From NCBI RefSeq assembly GCF_009176545.1, contig NZ_VTOJ01000002.1, positions 930,001 through 994,000 on the forward strand: a stretch of 64,000 nucleotides of DNA, given 5' to 3'. Origin of the DNA: Salinigranum salinum (lineage in GTDB: Archaea; Halobacteriota; Halobacteria; Halobacteriales; Haloferacaceae). Within the stretch, counting starts at the first letter, position 1. The number at the start of each line of letters is the position of its first letter. The translations under genes and the position numbers were made by a program. Below are positions 33,556 to 42,211 of this stretch, one piece after another. The notes under the pieces were generated by a model, which was given only the letters and a program-made list of their open reading frames with translations, made no database searches and was not told the DNA's origin.

Positions 33556-34834
33556 GAGATACCGACGCGCTCGTGAGCCAGAGTTTCATAACTACTGTGG
33601 CACCGCAAGAGAGGTCGAGAAGTCGATTTAGCGGTTCTCCACGTCTAGAGCTCTGTTCATAATCGGTCGAACGCTCCGCAAGGGAGCGGAGGAGACGACG
33701 CTAGAAGTCATAATGAACTGGGGTACTGCCTGCGTGCACACCGTATCGTCTGTCGCAGACAGCTCGGTGTTTCCACGCGGCGCTCGGTACGTCTCGTGAT
33801 CGTCGACCAGATCCGACCTCGGTGCAGTGATCCACGAACAATCGCTCATATCTGTGTCTCTGTCTGACCCACACACGCCCTCTTGCGGGGACGAGAGCCG
33901 ATTATGAATCACTCACGAGCAGTGGATACGAGGCGAGACCCCGTGTCGGCCCACCAAACTCGTTTTTTGTGATTATGATCGGGATGGACGCTCGCGGCAG
34001 TGCGTGGAGCGACACCGGAAGTAGTGGCCGCCCTCGCAGTAGCACTGGTCCGGGTACCAGATTCGTGGATGACCACTGAGCGAATGCAGCCGAAGTGGAG
34101 CTGCTGAGCCATACACAACATCGATGGAGAGATGACCCACGTTATCTCCTCTATCGACACTCGAGGGTTGCACTGACCGGAGACTGCGAAGCGACATTGG
34201 AGACGGGGGGAGTCGGGAATTCTTCGTCCCAGACAGGTGGTGAGGGAACTAGTAATGGATCGTTACCCCGGCACGGACACGGAGCGACCAACGACCCGTG
34301 CAGACTGGGAAATAGTAACCTTCTGGTACCCGACGTTGCTGAACAACGCCCCAATTGGTATTTGTGAAGGATTAATCGTCAGTTACGTTCGACCGTAGTT
34401 CTTTCAGTATACTCACACTATCGTGGCGTAGAACCCGACCCGTACGATCGCAGTCGAGAGTCTCACAGGAATACGGCATAGCCGATCGCGACCTACAATC
34501 CGGATCTCAGCGGACAGATGGCAGACCTGGCCTCCTCATCGTCTTCGGAGCCACTCGCCTTCCTCGGCCCGGACACGAGTCTCGAAACGAAGTTGCGAAC
34601 GTCGGTCGGGATCCTCGGCGTGAAGAGTGTCTCTCCGGGGGATCTCTGCGTGTGTTACTCGAGGCCCTCGCGTCGCCCGAGCCGAACGGTGTGGCAAGTA
34701 TCCCGCTCGACGGGAATCGAATCACTGCGTTCGGCCAAGTTACTGGCACCGGCACAGGTGGTCCCTCGAGAACGTTCGAACCGGCTGGTCTACCGAGCGT
34801 AACGTTCTTGTGAGCATATATCCGAATATATGGC
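33556..34834. other. Gene-poor interval with decayed fragments
   Basis: About 1.3 kb with lower GC than its surroundings. On the minus strand at 33973-34090 a short cysteine-rich stretch (YCEGGHYFRCRS) looks like a zinc-finger scrap, possibly from a transposase. On the plus strand a frame ending at 34813 reads ASIPLDGNRITAFGQ and may be a decayed gene tail. Neither is supportable as an intact gene. ATATAT boxes at 34816-34833 probably belong to the antitoxin promoter. Confidence 0.45.
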
Positions 34835-35089
34835 ATGGTGAAGACGATCCGAGTGTCGGAGGAGTACCATGCGTGGCTGAGCGCACACAAACGAGACGAC
34901 GAGACGATGGAGGAAACGCTCCGTCGAATGACTCGGGGACCGAATCCCGAGGATGTCGCTGGCCTCCTCACGGAAGCCGAGGCCGAAGAGGCGAAGGAGG
35001 CAGTCAGAGGTCTCCGAAACCGGGACCGGGATCACAGCCGCTTCGATGCCGCTCGCGAGGCGTTCGCTGGCGAGGACGCCGACGAGTGA
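34835..35089 (+). CDS. vapB: VapB-type antitoxin
   Basis: 84 aa. The N-terminus MVKTIRVSEEYHAWLSAHKRDDETMEETLRRM is a ribbon-helix-helix-like DNA-binding unit typical of haloarchaeal VapB antitoxins; the acidic C-terminal half would wrap the toxin. The stop overlaps the toxin's GTG start. Such pairs autoregulate; ATATAT-rich DNA just upstream is the likely promoter and operator. It separates the glycan initiation genes from the rest of the glycan region and may help keep this variable region. Confidence 0.85.
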   Translation: MVKTIRVSEEYHAWLSAHKRDDETMEETLRRMTRGPNPEDVAGLLTEAEAEEAKEAVRGLRNRDRDHSRFDAAREAFAGEDADE

Positions 35090-35481
35090 TCATCGATTCG
35101 TCGTACCTGTTCGACCTGATGGCGAACGATCCCGATGCGTTCGCCAAGGGAACGGAACTCGTCGAACGGGGTGAGATGCAGTGGTTACCGACCCCTGTCG
35201 TGGCCGAGGCGTATTACGGCGTGGCGACGGCTCGAAGCGAGACCACCGAGCAGGAGGTTCGCAATCGGCTGCTCGGCTATCCGCGGGTGGACGTCGACGA
35301 AGAGGTTGCCCGGGTGGCAGGCATCCTCCTCGCTGGGGCGGACGACCGAGCGGACGGGGGTGCCGGTGTGGGTGCGAACGACGCGTACATCGCCGCGATG
35401 GCTGAGATCCTCGATGACGCCGTTCTCACGGACGATGTGGATGACTTTACTGCTCTCGGCGTGTCGGTCGAGACGTACTGA
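35086..35481 (+). CDS. vapC: VapC-type PIN-domain toxin
   Basis: 131 aa from GTG 35086, overlapping the antitoxin stop (GTGA). PIN acidic residues are in place: Asp in VIIDSSYLFDL, Glu in PVVAEAYYG, Asp in GVGANDAYIAAMA, and Asp in VLTDDVDDF. These coordinate metal for RNA cleavage in VapC family toxins. Length is normal and the frame intact, so the pair should be functional. 35482-35672 contains no gene. Confidence 0.9.
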   Translation: MIIDSSYLFDLMANDPDAFAKGTELVERGEMQWLPTPVVAEAYYGVATARSETTEQEVRNRLLGYPRVDVDEEVARVAGILLAGADDRADGGAGVGANDAYIAAMAEILDDAVLTDDVDDFTALGVSVETY

Positions 35482-35672
35482 GCGAGGTCGGTCAGAGTTA
35501 GCTGTCAGTGGTCCCGTCTCGGTGAAAACTCGTGTGTTCACGGCTAGAGGGCTCTGTCGACGAGTGTTCCGATGCAATAAATACTCTTCTCAGAATAGTT
35601 CCGGTTACGCGTCCAGGTTGCTCAGGTACGAACCGCTCGTTTCGAACTCCCGATACGCAACGTGTGAGCGGC

Positions 35673-36284
35673 TCACTCGTCGCGGTCGTTGGCGTCGACG
35701 GGTTGGCTGTCTGTAGGCGGTTCAAGCGCAGCGATCACAAGTTGCCCCACCCGTGAGTCGGCGAGGTCGGCCCACGAGATGGTCACCTGCGTTCCGGCCA
35801 GCCCAGCGAGCGCGATAGCTGCGAGCACGACAGTCACGATAGCTCCGACTACACCGAGGACAGCCCCGACGAACAGTGTGAGTGAACTCCCGAGTGCGAC
35901 GGCGGCGCCGAGCAGGCGAACGGGCGCGGCACGGAACTCCGCGAGCAGGCCTCGGCCGACGACGACCGAACTGGACGACTCAGCCGCGGCGTCGAGCCAC
36001 CCAGCGAATCGATCGAGCAATGCGACGAACGGACCGACAGTGACGGTCTCGCGGAGGTCGATCACGATCACGTCGGGCTCCGGTTCGGCCGTGAGCCAGT
36101 GGTAGGCGAACGAGCTGGTGACGACGCGGCGGACCCAAGCGCCGAGTCGCGCCGCGCGCTCCCCACGCCCGAACGACGAGAGGCGATCGTCGAGACCGCC
36201 GAGAACGGCGACGACCCGCGAGTCGGCCACGGCAGTCGCGAGACTCGACTCCGACGCATCGGTCGGATCGTCGGCGTGGCTCAT
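35673..36284 (-). CDS. Haloarchaeal membrane protein, second gene of a DUF4330-type pair
   Basis: 203 aa. An acidic soluble half (1-120) containing DVIVIDLRETVTVGPFVALLDRFAGWL is followed by two adjoining hydrophobic helices (LLGAAVALGSSLTLFVGAVLG and AIVTVVLAAIALAGLAG) and a short tail. Start overlaps the stop of the DUF4330-type gene by 4 bases, so the two are made together. I know of no function; the pair often accompanies surface-polysaccharide genes in haloarchaea as far as I recall, which suits this setting. Confidence 0.75.
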   Translation of the reverse strand: MSHADDPTDASESSLATAVADSRVVAVLGGLDDRLSSFGRGERAARLGAWVRRVVTSSFAYHWLTAEPEPDVIVIDLRETVTVGPFVALLDRFAGWLDAAAESSSSVVVGRGLLAEFRAAPVRLLGAAVALGSSLTLFVGAVLGVVGAIVTVVLAAIALAGLAGTQVTISWADLADSRVGQLVIAALEPPTDSQPVDANDRDE

Positions 36285-37381
36285 TCGACGCTCACCACCG
36301 TCGCCTCGACGGTCACGGTGCCGAAATCGAGGAAGACCGTCCGGCCATGACGCAACGGCGCGCCTTTGAATTGCAGGCCCGCGTTCGTCTCGCGCACCCG
36401 GAGGTCGGCCGTCAGCGTCACGTCCTCCTCGACTGGATGCTCGCGCCGGTAGACGTTGCCGTCCTGGCTCGTGACCACCATCGTCGACGGTTCGACAGCG
36501 ATGTCCGTGAGTTCGACCACTGTCTCGCCGCGGACGCGTTCGGTCATCCCGGTGCGGAGCGCGTCGCCGAGGTCGGGATCGGTGTTCTCAATTTCCAGCC
36601 GGACAGTGCGGGTCGCCTCCGTTCCGCGTGGCTCAGTGGCGCCGACTCGGACGACCTCGCCATCGAACGCGGTGGCATCGGTTTCGAGGGGCAGGGTGAC
36701 GCCCTCGCGGACGTGCGTGCCGGCGAACTGTGGCCCGTCGTTCGTACGGTAGGTCCGGTAGGTGACGCCGACGTAGGCTCGGACCTGACCGGGGGTGTCA
36801 GTCTTGTGTGCCATCACCGACTGCACCGTGGCGACTGTCCGGCCGTCGATCCGGTACTCATCACCCGTGCGCATCGCATCGACGGCGTCGGCTGGGAGCG
36901 TCGTTCGGAGGAGGACATCCGTCTCGCCGACCGGGAGGTCGGGGGTGGTGGCATCGACGGCGGTGATCGTTCCGCTGGTGGCGTACGCTGGTGTTGTTAA
37001 GGAGAGGTTGCGCCCGACGCGAAGGGGGTCGCCGTCGTAGGTGACCGTCTCGTCGTGTATCATGCCGTTGATCCGGACGCGAGTGTAGAGATGGCGCCCG
37101 TCGCCCGTTTTGAGGGAGTAGACGTCGGTGATCGTCATGTTCTCTACGTTATCGGGCTGGACGGCGTCACCCTCGGAGATGTGCGTCGCGACGTAGGCGG
37201 GTTGGACGCCGAGATCCAGGGTGGCGTAGCGGACGGCCGTATCAGAGGTGGGCGTGTCGGAGTCGCCACCGATAACGAACGTGACGCCGGCGACGAGGAT
37301 TGCAAGGACGACGAGGACGACGAGGGCGTCGACGAGGTTGACGAGGCCGAAAAGACGACCCTGCTCGTCTATCACCACCAT
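36281..37381 (-). CDS. DUF4330-family membrane-anchored protein
   Basis: 366 aa. DEQGRLFGLVNLVDALVVLVVLAILVAGVTFVIGG is the DUF4330 opening: a short cytoplasmic motif and one transmembrane helix. The outside part is built from three similar beta-rich stretches, each with a hydrophobic pattern around EGDAVQPDNVENMTI, VGRNLSLTTPAY and VREGVTLPLETD, suggesting an internal repeat of about 110 residues. Probably a periplasm-like, membrane-anchored scaffold. First gene of a two-gene minus-strand unit. Confidence 0.82.
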   Translation of the reverse strand: MVVIDEQGRLFGLVNLVDALVVLVVLAILVAGVTFVIGGDSDTPTSDTAVRYATLDLGVQPAYVATHISEGDAVQPDNVENMTITDVYSLKTGDGRHLYTRVRINGMIHDETVTYDGDPLRVGRNLSLTTPAYATSGTITAVDATTPDLPVGETDVLLRTTLPADAVDAMRTGDEYRIDGRTVATVQSVMAHKTDTPGQVRAYVGVTYRTYRTNDGPQFAGTHVREGVTLPLETDATAFDGEVVRVGATEPRGTEATRTVRLEIENTDPDLGDALRTGMTERVRGETVVELTDIAVEPSTMVVTSQDGNVYRREHPVEEDVTLTADLRVRETNAGLQFKGAPLRHGRTVFLDFGTVTVEATVVSVE

Positions 37382-37520
37382 GGTTTCTTATTCGCTGACA
37401 TCCTGATTAGCTTTTTCCACCTAGGACTAGCAGTGAGTAGCTTCTGAAACGTCGTAGCTACAGACCGGTCCCCTGTCGCTAGCGGGACGGAAAGTCAGGT
37501 CGGCCGCCAAGCTCGGACAC

Positions 37521-38357
37521 TCAAGCTCTGAACACGTGCCGATAGACCCGTCCCAGAAGTCGTTCCGGGAGTAATCGGAGCGGGACTCTGACTAAGAGGT
37601 TGGCCAGCGCGACCGGCCATCCGTAGAACCCGGTATCAACGATGGCGCGCTGTAACCGGACCTCTCTCCAAGCGATGTCCAGCCCGCCCCGTCGCCCCAT
37701 TAGGCCGTCCGCGCGGGCATTGACTAGCACCTTGGGTAGATTCGTCAGCGTCCCACCGTCGGCTAACAGCCGGCACCAGAGCTCGTAATCCTCGCCGTAC
37801 TCCATCTGCCGGTAGTTCCCAACGCCTAGAACTGCCTGGCGCCGGAACGTTACAGTCGGGTGGTTCAGCGGACACCGGTAGTACGCCATCCGCCTGACTG
37901 CGACCGGGTCCGTCGGGACTCTCCGGACCGCTTTGACCTCGTCGGGCGTCGTCTCGAACTCGCCGACGTACCCGCCGACGGCGTCGACCTCCGGGTTCGC
38001 ACCGAGGAACGCGACCTGCCGCGCCAGCCGGTCCGGGCAGGCGACATCGTCAGCGTCAATGACCGCGACGAGCTCCGACGTCGCCTCCCTGACCGCGACA
38101 GCCCGCGCGTGGCCGCGCCCCCGGTCGTCCACGCGGACATCCCTGACAGGGTACGGCGCCGTCTCCGCCGCGTCGGCGACGACTTCGACTAGGGCGGACG
38201 GGAGGCCGTGGTCGCGGACGACGACCAGTTCCTCCGGGGAGCGCTCCTGCCGGCAGACGCTGTCGAGACACGCGCGCAACGCCCCGGCGTCGTCGCCCGC
38301 GTACGTCGTCAGGACGACGGATACCGCCGGCTCCCGAGCGTCGCTCACTGTGGACAC
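37521..38357 (-). CDS. Family 2 glycosyltransferase
   Basis: 278 aa, GT-A fold. VSVVLTTYAGDDAGALRACLDSV is the nucleotide-sugar-binding start, VAVIDADDVACPDRL holds the metal-binding DxD-like motif (DADD), and CPLNHPTVTFRRQAVLGVGNY with EDYELWCRL (catalytic-base ED motif) completes the family pattern. It adds a sugar during assembly of the local glycan; donor and linkage unknown. Same strand as the GT4 gene upstream, 130 bases apart. Confidence 0.9.
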   Translation of the reverse strand: MSTVSDAREPAVSVVLTTYAGDDAGALRACLDSVCRQERSPEELVVVRDHGLPSALVEVVADAAETAPYPVRDVRVDDRGRGHARAVAVREATSELVAVIDADDVACPDRLARQVAFLGANPEVDAVGGYVGEFETTPDEVKAVRRVPTDPVAVRRMAYYRCPLNHPTVTFRRQAVLGVGNYRQMEYGEDYELWCRLLADGGTLTNLPKVLVNARADGLMGRRGGLDIAWREVRLQRAIVDTGFYGWPVALANLLVRVPLRLLPERLLGRVYRHVFRA

Positions 38358-38487
38358 CGACCCCGACTCCGGCGTCCGAACGGCGGCGACTGGTCCGGTC
38401 TCCGAGCGGATGGAATCGGTCGCCAGTCAGATCCGTGGTCAACTGGCCCCGCCGACGCTCCCCGACCGACCGGGAATCGTCGTCCAA

Positions 38488-39645
38488 TCATGCGACCGTG
38501 CGATACACCTCCCTCGTCTGTGCTGCGATCGCGGTCCAAGTGGGGATCGACTCCGCCAGGTCGCCGACGCGTTCGCTCATCCGGGCGGACAGGTCGGGGT
38601 CGGACAGTATCCGGTCCATCGCCCCCGCGAGGGCGTCTGCGTCGTTCGGCGGGACCAGGAACCCGTGTTCCCCGTCGGTCAGTACTTCCGCGAACCCCGA
38701 GATATCCGTCGCCAAGACCGGCTTCTCGTACTGGAGGGCAGTCAGGAGGGCGCCGCTTTGGTCGATGTCGTCGTATGGGAACGCCACCAGGTCCGCCCCG
38801 GCGAAGAGTTCCGGCACCTCCACGTCCGGAACGAACCGCAGGTCCCACCGGACGGCGGAGGCGATGCCGAGGGAGTCCGCGAGACCCTTCAGCGGTGCGA
38901 CGTCCACCTTCGGGTTCCCCGCGATACGGAGGACTGTCCCCTCGCGCGTTTCGGGTGGAAGCGACGCGAACGCCTCCAGCAGGGTGTCGACGTTCTTGTA
39001 GGGCTTGATCGTCCCGAAGAACAGGACCTCGTCTACCCCGTCTTCCTCCTCCACCCCGCCGCCGCTGGCCGGCGCAGTGGGCTCCGGGTACTCGAGAATC
39101 CCGTGAGGGATCACCGACACGTCGCTCGCCAACACGCCCTGTCTCACGAGTTCGTCACGCGAGGTCCGGGTGTGGACGATCAGGCGGTCGAAGGCGTCGT
39201 AGACCGACCGGGCACCCAGGAGCTGGAGCCGGGACGTGCTGGCGCCGTGGAAGGGCGTCGTGTCGTGGACGGTGAACACGAGCGGCGCGACCCGGGCGAG
39301 CGCGCGAAGGTAGACCCGGTCGACGACCGGGAGCGGCAGCCACTGGAAGTGGACCACGTCGGGGTCGCGCGACCTGATCTCGCGGAGGACCCGCGCCATG
39401 TCGAGGACGTGTTCGACACCCTTGACGGCCGTCCGACCCGGGAGCGAGTCGTGGCCGGCGTAGAGCCCGTTCGTGTGCCCGTAGAAGTACTCGACCCGGT
39501 CGTAGGCGGTCTTGTCGTCCCACAGGAAGTAGTCCGCGTCGGTCGTGAGGAGCGTGAGGTCGCACCCGACGGCGGCCAACCCCGTACAGAGGTGGTGGTC
39601 GTAGGGGGGCGTGAACGCTGACGGGTCGAGCATGACGACCTCCAT
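38488..39645 (-). CDS. Family 4 (GT-B) glycosyltransferase
   Basis: 385 aa from ATG 39645 (MEVVMLDPSAFTPPYDHHLC); longer in-frame starts run into the divergent gene and are rejected. GT-B layout: an N-terminal acceptor half with DPDVVHFQWLPLPVVDR and VFTVHDTTPFHG, then the C-terminal donor half with VLFFGTIKPYKNVDTLLEAF, a PELFAGADLVAFPYDDIDQSGAL loop and the E-x7-E region KPVLATDISGFAEVLTDGEHGFLVPP. Likely extends the surface glycan. Shares a 95-base divergent promoter region with the sulfatase-like gene. Confidence 0.9.
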   Translation of the reverse strand: MEVVMLDPSAFTPPYDHHLCTGLAAVGCDLTLLTTDADYFLWDDKTAYDRVEYFYGHTNGLYAGHDSLPGRTAVKGVEHVLDMARVLREIRSRDPDVVHFQWLPLPVVDRVYLRALARVAPLVFTVHDTTPFHGASTSRLQLLGARSVYDAFDRLIVHTRTSRDELVRQGVLASDVSVIPHGILEYPEPTAPASGGGVEEEDGVDEVLFFGTIKPYKNVDTLLEAFASLPPETREGTVLRIAGNPKVDVAPLKGLADSLGIASAVRWDLRFVPDVEVPELFAGADLVAFPYDDIDQSGALLTALQYEKPVLATDISGFAEVLTDGEHGFLVPPNDADALAGAMDRILSDPDLSARMSERVGDLAESIPTWTAIAAQTREVYRTVA

Positions 39646-39662
39646 CGTGGTATCAATTGAGG

Positions 39663-39717
39663 AATACGTATTTCGGCTTTTCGGTGGGCCGAGTGTCGAG
39701 CCCCGGACAGATATTTG
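39663..39717. promoter_or_regulatory. Divergent promoter pair
   Basis: AATACGTATT (39663-39672) lies about 23 bases before the GT4 start on the minus strand, and AGATATTTGG (39709-39718) about 27 bases before the ATG at 39741 on the plus strand. Both spacings suggest leaderless transcripts and fix the two starts. Confidence 0.55.
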
Positions 39718-39740
39718 GTCGTCGCCCGCGACGTCAGCGT

Positions 39741-40997
39741 ATGGGCGACCGACCAGACGTGGTACTCCTGACCGTCGACTGCTGGCGCCACGACGCCATC
39801 GAGCGAATGGATCGGTTCCGCTCCCTGACCTCCGAGTACGTCCGAAGCGAGGCCGTCTGTCAGTCGGCCGCGACCCCCGGCGTGTTCCCCTCGATTCTGG
39901 CCAGCCTGTACTACCCGCAGGCGTACACCGCGTCGGGCGCGCTCCGGTCCTCGGTGCGGACCCTGCCAGCCGTCCTCGCGGACCACGGCTACCGGACGGG
40001 TGCGATCGTCGCCGACAACCCATTTCTCGACCGGTTCGCCGGGGAGTTCGACTTCTTCTGGAACGGCGGCGCCGCCGAGACGAAGCTGGAACGACTGTTC
40101 AGGCTCGCCCGACAGCGCGACACCGTCCCCGTGACGGAAGTGGCGGACCGCGCCCACGAGTGGTTCGACGCCACTGACGGGCCGCGGTTTCTCCTCGCGC
40201 ACCTGATGGACCCCCACGAGCCGTACCTGCCGGGGTTTCGCCGCGGCCTCGGCGAGGGAGTCGTCGACTCGTACCGGACCATCTGGAAGTTCGCACGGGA
40301 CCGTCAGTCGCTCTCCCCGGCCGAACGTGAGACCGTCGAGAACCTCTACTGGCGCTGCGTCGACTATCTCGACGACCACGTTGAGGACCTCTTCTCGCTC
40401 GTCCCCGACGACGCGATAGTGATCCTCGTCGGCGACCACGGCGAGGAGTTCGCCCACGGCGCTTACCGACACGCCAGACTGTACGACGAGTGCGTCCGGG
40501 TGCCGCTCCTGACGAAGAACCTCTCCCGCGACCGGGTCAGGGACGGAGACGCGGCAGTGCGGCAGTTAGACCTCGCACCGACCGTCCTAGAGGAACTCGG
40601 TATCGCCATTCCCGAGAGGTGGGAGGGGAGACCGGCGAACGGCGACCCGCGGCCGAGTTTCATGCTGAACCACTCCCCCCATCTCGGGAAGAGCTACGTC
40701 GGGCGGCGGACCGAGACGGCGAAACTCGTGAAGACCTACGACCGCGTGGACGCGGAGCCCACGCGGACGGAGTTCTTCGACCTCCGCGCCGACCCGGCCG
40801 AGGAGGAGAACCGCTACGCAGCGCAGTCCCAGTCCGGGGACGAACGACTGGAGCGACTCGAACGGGACCTCGCGGAATTCCTGGACCGCCCTGAGATACG
40901 CGAAGGGATCCGGCGCGGCACCGAACCCGACGTTGACGACGCGACGCTGGCCGACGACGCCGTCGCGGAGCGACTCAAAGCGCTCGGGTACAGGTAG
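39741..40997 (+). CDS. Sulfatase/alkaline-phosphatase-superfamily protein (1)
   Basis: 418 aa. DVVLLTVDCWRHDAIERM gives the first metal site and LVGDHGEEFAHGAYRH the second. The nucleophile region reads AATPGVFPSILASLYYPQ, with Thr where classical sulfatases have the Cys/Ser that becomes formylglycine, so it may be a phospho- or sulfo-transfer enzyme rather than a true sulfatase. Soluble, with no signal peptide. Ends AERLKALGYR, a tail shared by the other three superfamily members here. Within a glycan cluster it probably modifies or transfers to the glycan. Confidence 0.82.
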   Translation: MGDRPDVVLLTVDCWRHDAIERMDRFRSLTSEYVRSEAVCQSAATPGVFPSILASLYYPQAYTASGALRSSVRTLPAVLADHGYRTGAIVADNPFLDRFAGEFDFFWNGGAAETKLERLFRLARQRDTVPVTEVADRAHEWFDATDGPRFLLAHLMDPHEPYLPGFRRGLGEGVVDSYRTIWKFARDRQSLSPAERETVENLYWRCVDYLDDHVEDLFSLVPDDAIVILVGDHGEEFAHGAYRHARLYDECVRVPLLTKNLSRDRVRDGDAAVRQLDLAPTVLEELGIAIPERWEGRPANGDPRPSFMLNHSPHLGKSYVGRRTETAKLVKTYDRVDAEPTRTEFFDLRADPAEEENRYAAQSQSGDERLERLERDLAEFLDRPEIREGIRRGTEPDVDDATLADDAVAERLKALGYR

Positions 40998-41060
40998 TTC
41001 CGTCGTCGACGGCCCGACGACCGCGTCCGTCCGGACGGTGCGGTCCCGACACAACCTGTG

Positions 41061-42005
41061 CTACTTATACCCGAGTGCGGCCAGCTTCTCATCGAGGTCC
41101 ACTTGCGGGTCCGACTCGGACTCGTCCGCCGGTTCGTAGCTCGGCCGGCGCGTCCCCGTGTCGGACGCGGACGTCACGCACCACGGGACGGTCTTCAGGA
41201 CGTCGACGTAGGTGTAACAGGGGTGCGACCACACTCCGTCCTCCCCAAAGGCCTGCCCGTGGTCCGAGGAGACGACGACGGTGTCGGCGTCGACGTTGTC
41301 CAGCAACACGGCCACGTCGTCGAGGACGTAGCGGAGGTTCTCGACGGACGCCTCCCAGAGTTCGTCCCTCCTGTATCCGCACTCGTCGTGCAGTTCGCCG
41401 AGCGTGTACCCCTCGCCCTCGACGCCGACTGGTGTGACTACGTTGCCGTCGATGTCTGCCTCCACGAACGGCAGGTGCGGTTGCATGTAGTGGACGATCG
41501 TCCGGTCGGCGTCGTACTCCCGCGTGAGGGAGATGGCGCGGTCCGTCACCGTCCGTGCGGGGATGGTCCCGAGGTCGGCGTCCCAGCCGTCGCGCCAGAC
41601 CTCCTCCAGGTGGAGGAATCGGTCGGCGTCGAGGCGTCGCTCCGAGGAGGTGTTGGCCGTCACGTGGAGCGTCCTCGCCATCTCGTTGCGATACCGTCCG
41701 GTGAACGTGTGGTTCATCCACTCGTCGGAACAAGTCCCCGGGCTGATGTGTTCGCCAACCGTCCCGACGAACTCGTACTCGTCGCGGACCTCCTCCATCA
41801 TATCGACGGTCGCACAGTCGAGGAGGATCAGCAGATCCCACTCGCGGTCGTAGACGTTCGTTGCCTCCGGGGCGTGGGAAACCCGATACCGGAACTCGTT
41901 CGAGACGTACCGGCCGGCCGAGCGGAGCGTCTTCGACAGGCCACGCACCCCGTGTTCGTCGATATCTTCCATGCAGGCGTTCAGGAATTCTCGTACTACG
42001 TTCAT
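41061..42005 (-). CDS. Sulfatase/alkaline-phosphatase-superfamily protein (2), divergent
   Basis: 314 aa from ATG 42005 (MNVVREFLN). DLLILLDCATVDMMEEV and VVSSDHGQAFGE provide metal sites; VHYMQPHLPFV sits between them. The classical C/S-x-P-S-R nucleophile motif is not seen: that region reads HISPGTCSDEW. Same subfamily as the protein at 43963 (matching VVHYIQPHYPF and DEDHGTVLPETV-like segments). Ends DEKLAALGYK. Convergent with the preceding gene, with a 63-base gap. Role inferred from context only. Confidence 0.78.
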   Translation of the reverse strand: MNVVREFLNACMEDIDEHGVRGLSKTLRSAGRYVSNEFRYRVSHAPEATNVYDREWDLLILLDCATVDMMEEVRDEYEFVGTVGEHISPGTCSDEWMNHTFTGRYRNEMARTLHVTANTSSERRLDADRFLHLEEVWRDGWDADLGTIPARTVTDRAISLTREYDADRTIVHYMQPHLPFVEADIDGNVVTPVGVEGEGYTLGELHDECGYRRDELWEASVENLRYVLDDVAVLLDNVDADTVVVSSDHGQAFGEDGVWSHPCYTYVDVLKTVPWCVTSASDTGTRRPSYEPADESESDPQVDLDEKLAALGYK

Positions 42006-42211
42006 TGTCTCGTCGAGCCGTCCCCTGACCGGTGTCCGCGGTGTTCTCGGCCGACTACAGCCTCTCGGTTCGATACCTCGTCCGACGCGGGCGTCTCTCA
42101 TAAATGTGGGCGTCGGGACCTCCAAGGTCGATGGTGTCTCCGACCGGAGACGCGGCCCGTTCATTCGGCGTCGGGGGAAAAGTTGTAGTGGGTCGGCTTG
42201 TCAGATTGTGT

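Noticed and set aside
33556-34370. Small frames in the gap after the rhomboid as real genes or a complete insertion sequence
   Set aside because: No complete domain, no terminal inverted repeats and no start signals; only a possible cysteine-rich scrap remains.
34835-35481. VapBC pair as a novel defence system
   Set aside because: Both proteins have ordinary ribbon-helix-helix-like and PIN features and overlap in the usual way; a standard type II toxin-antitoxin pair explains them.
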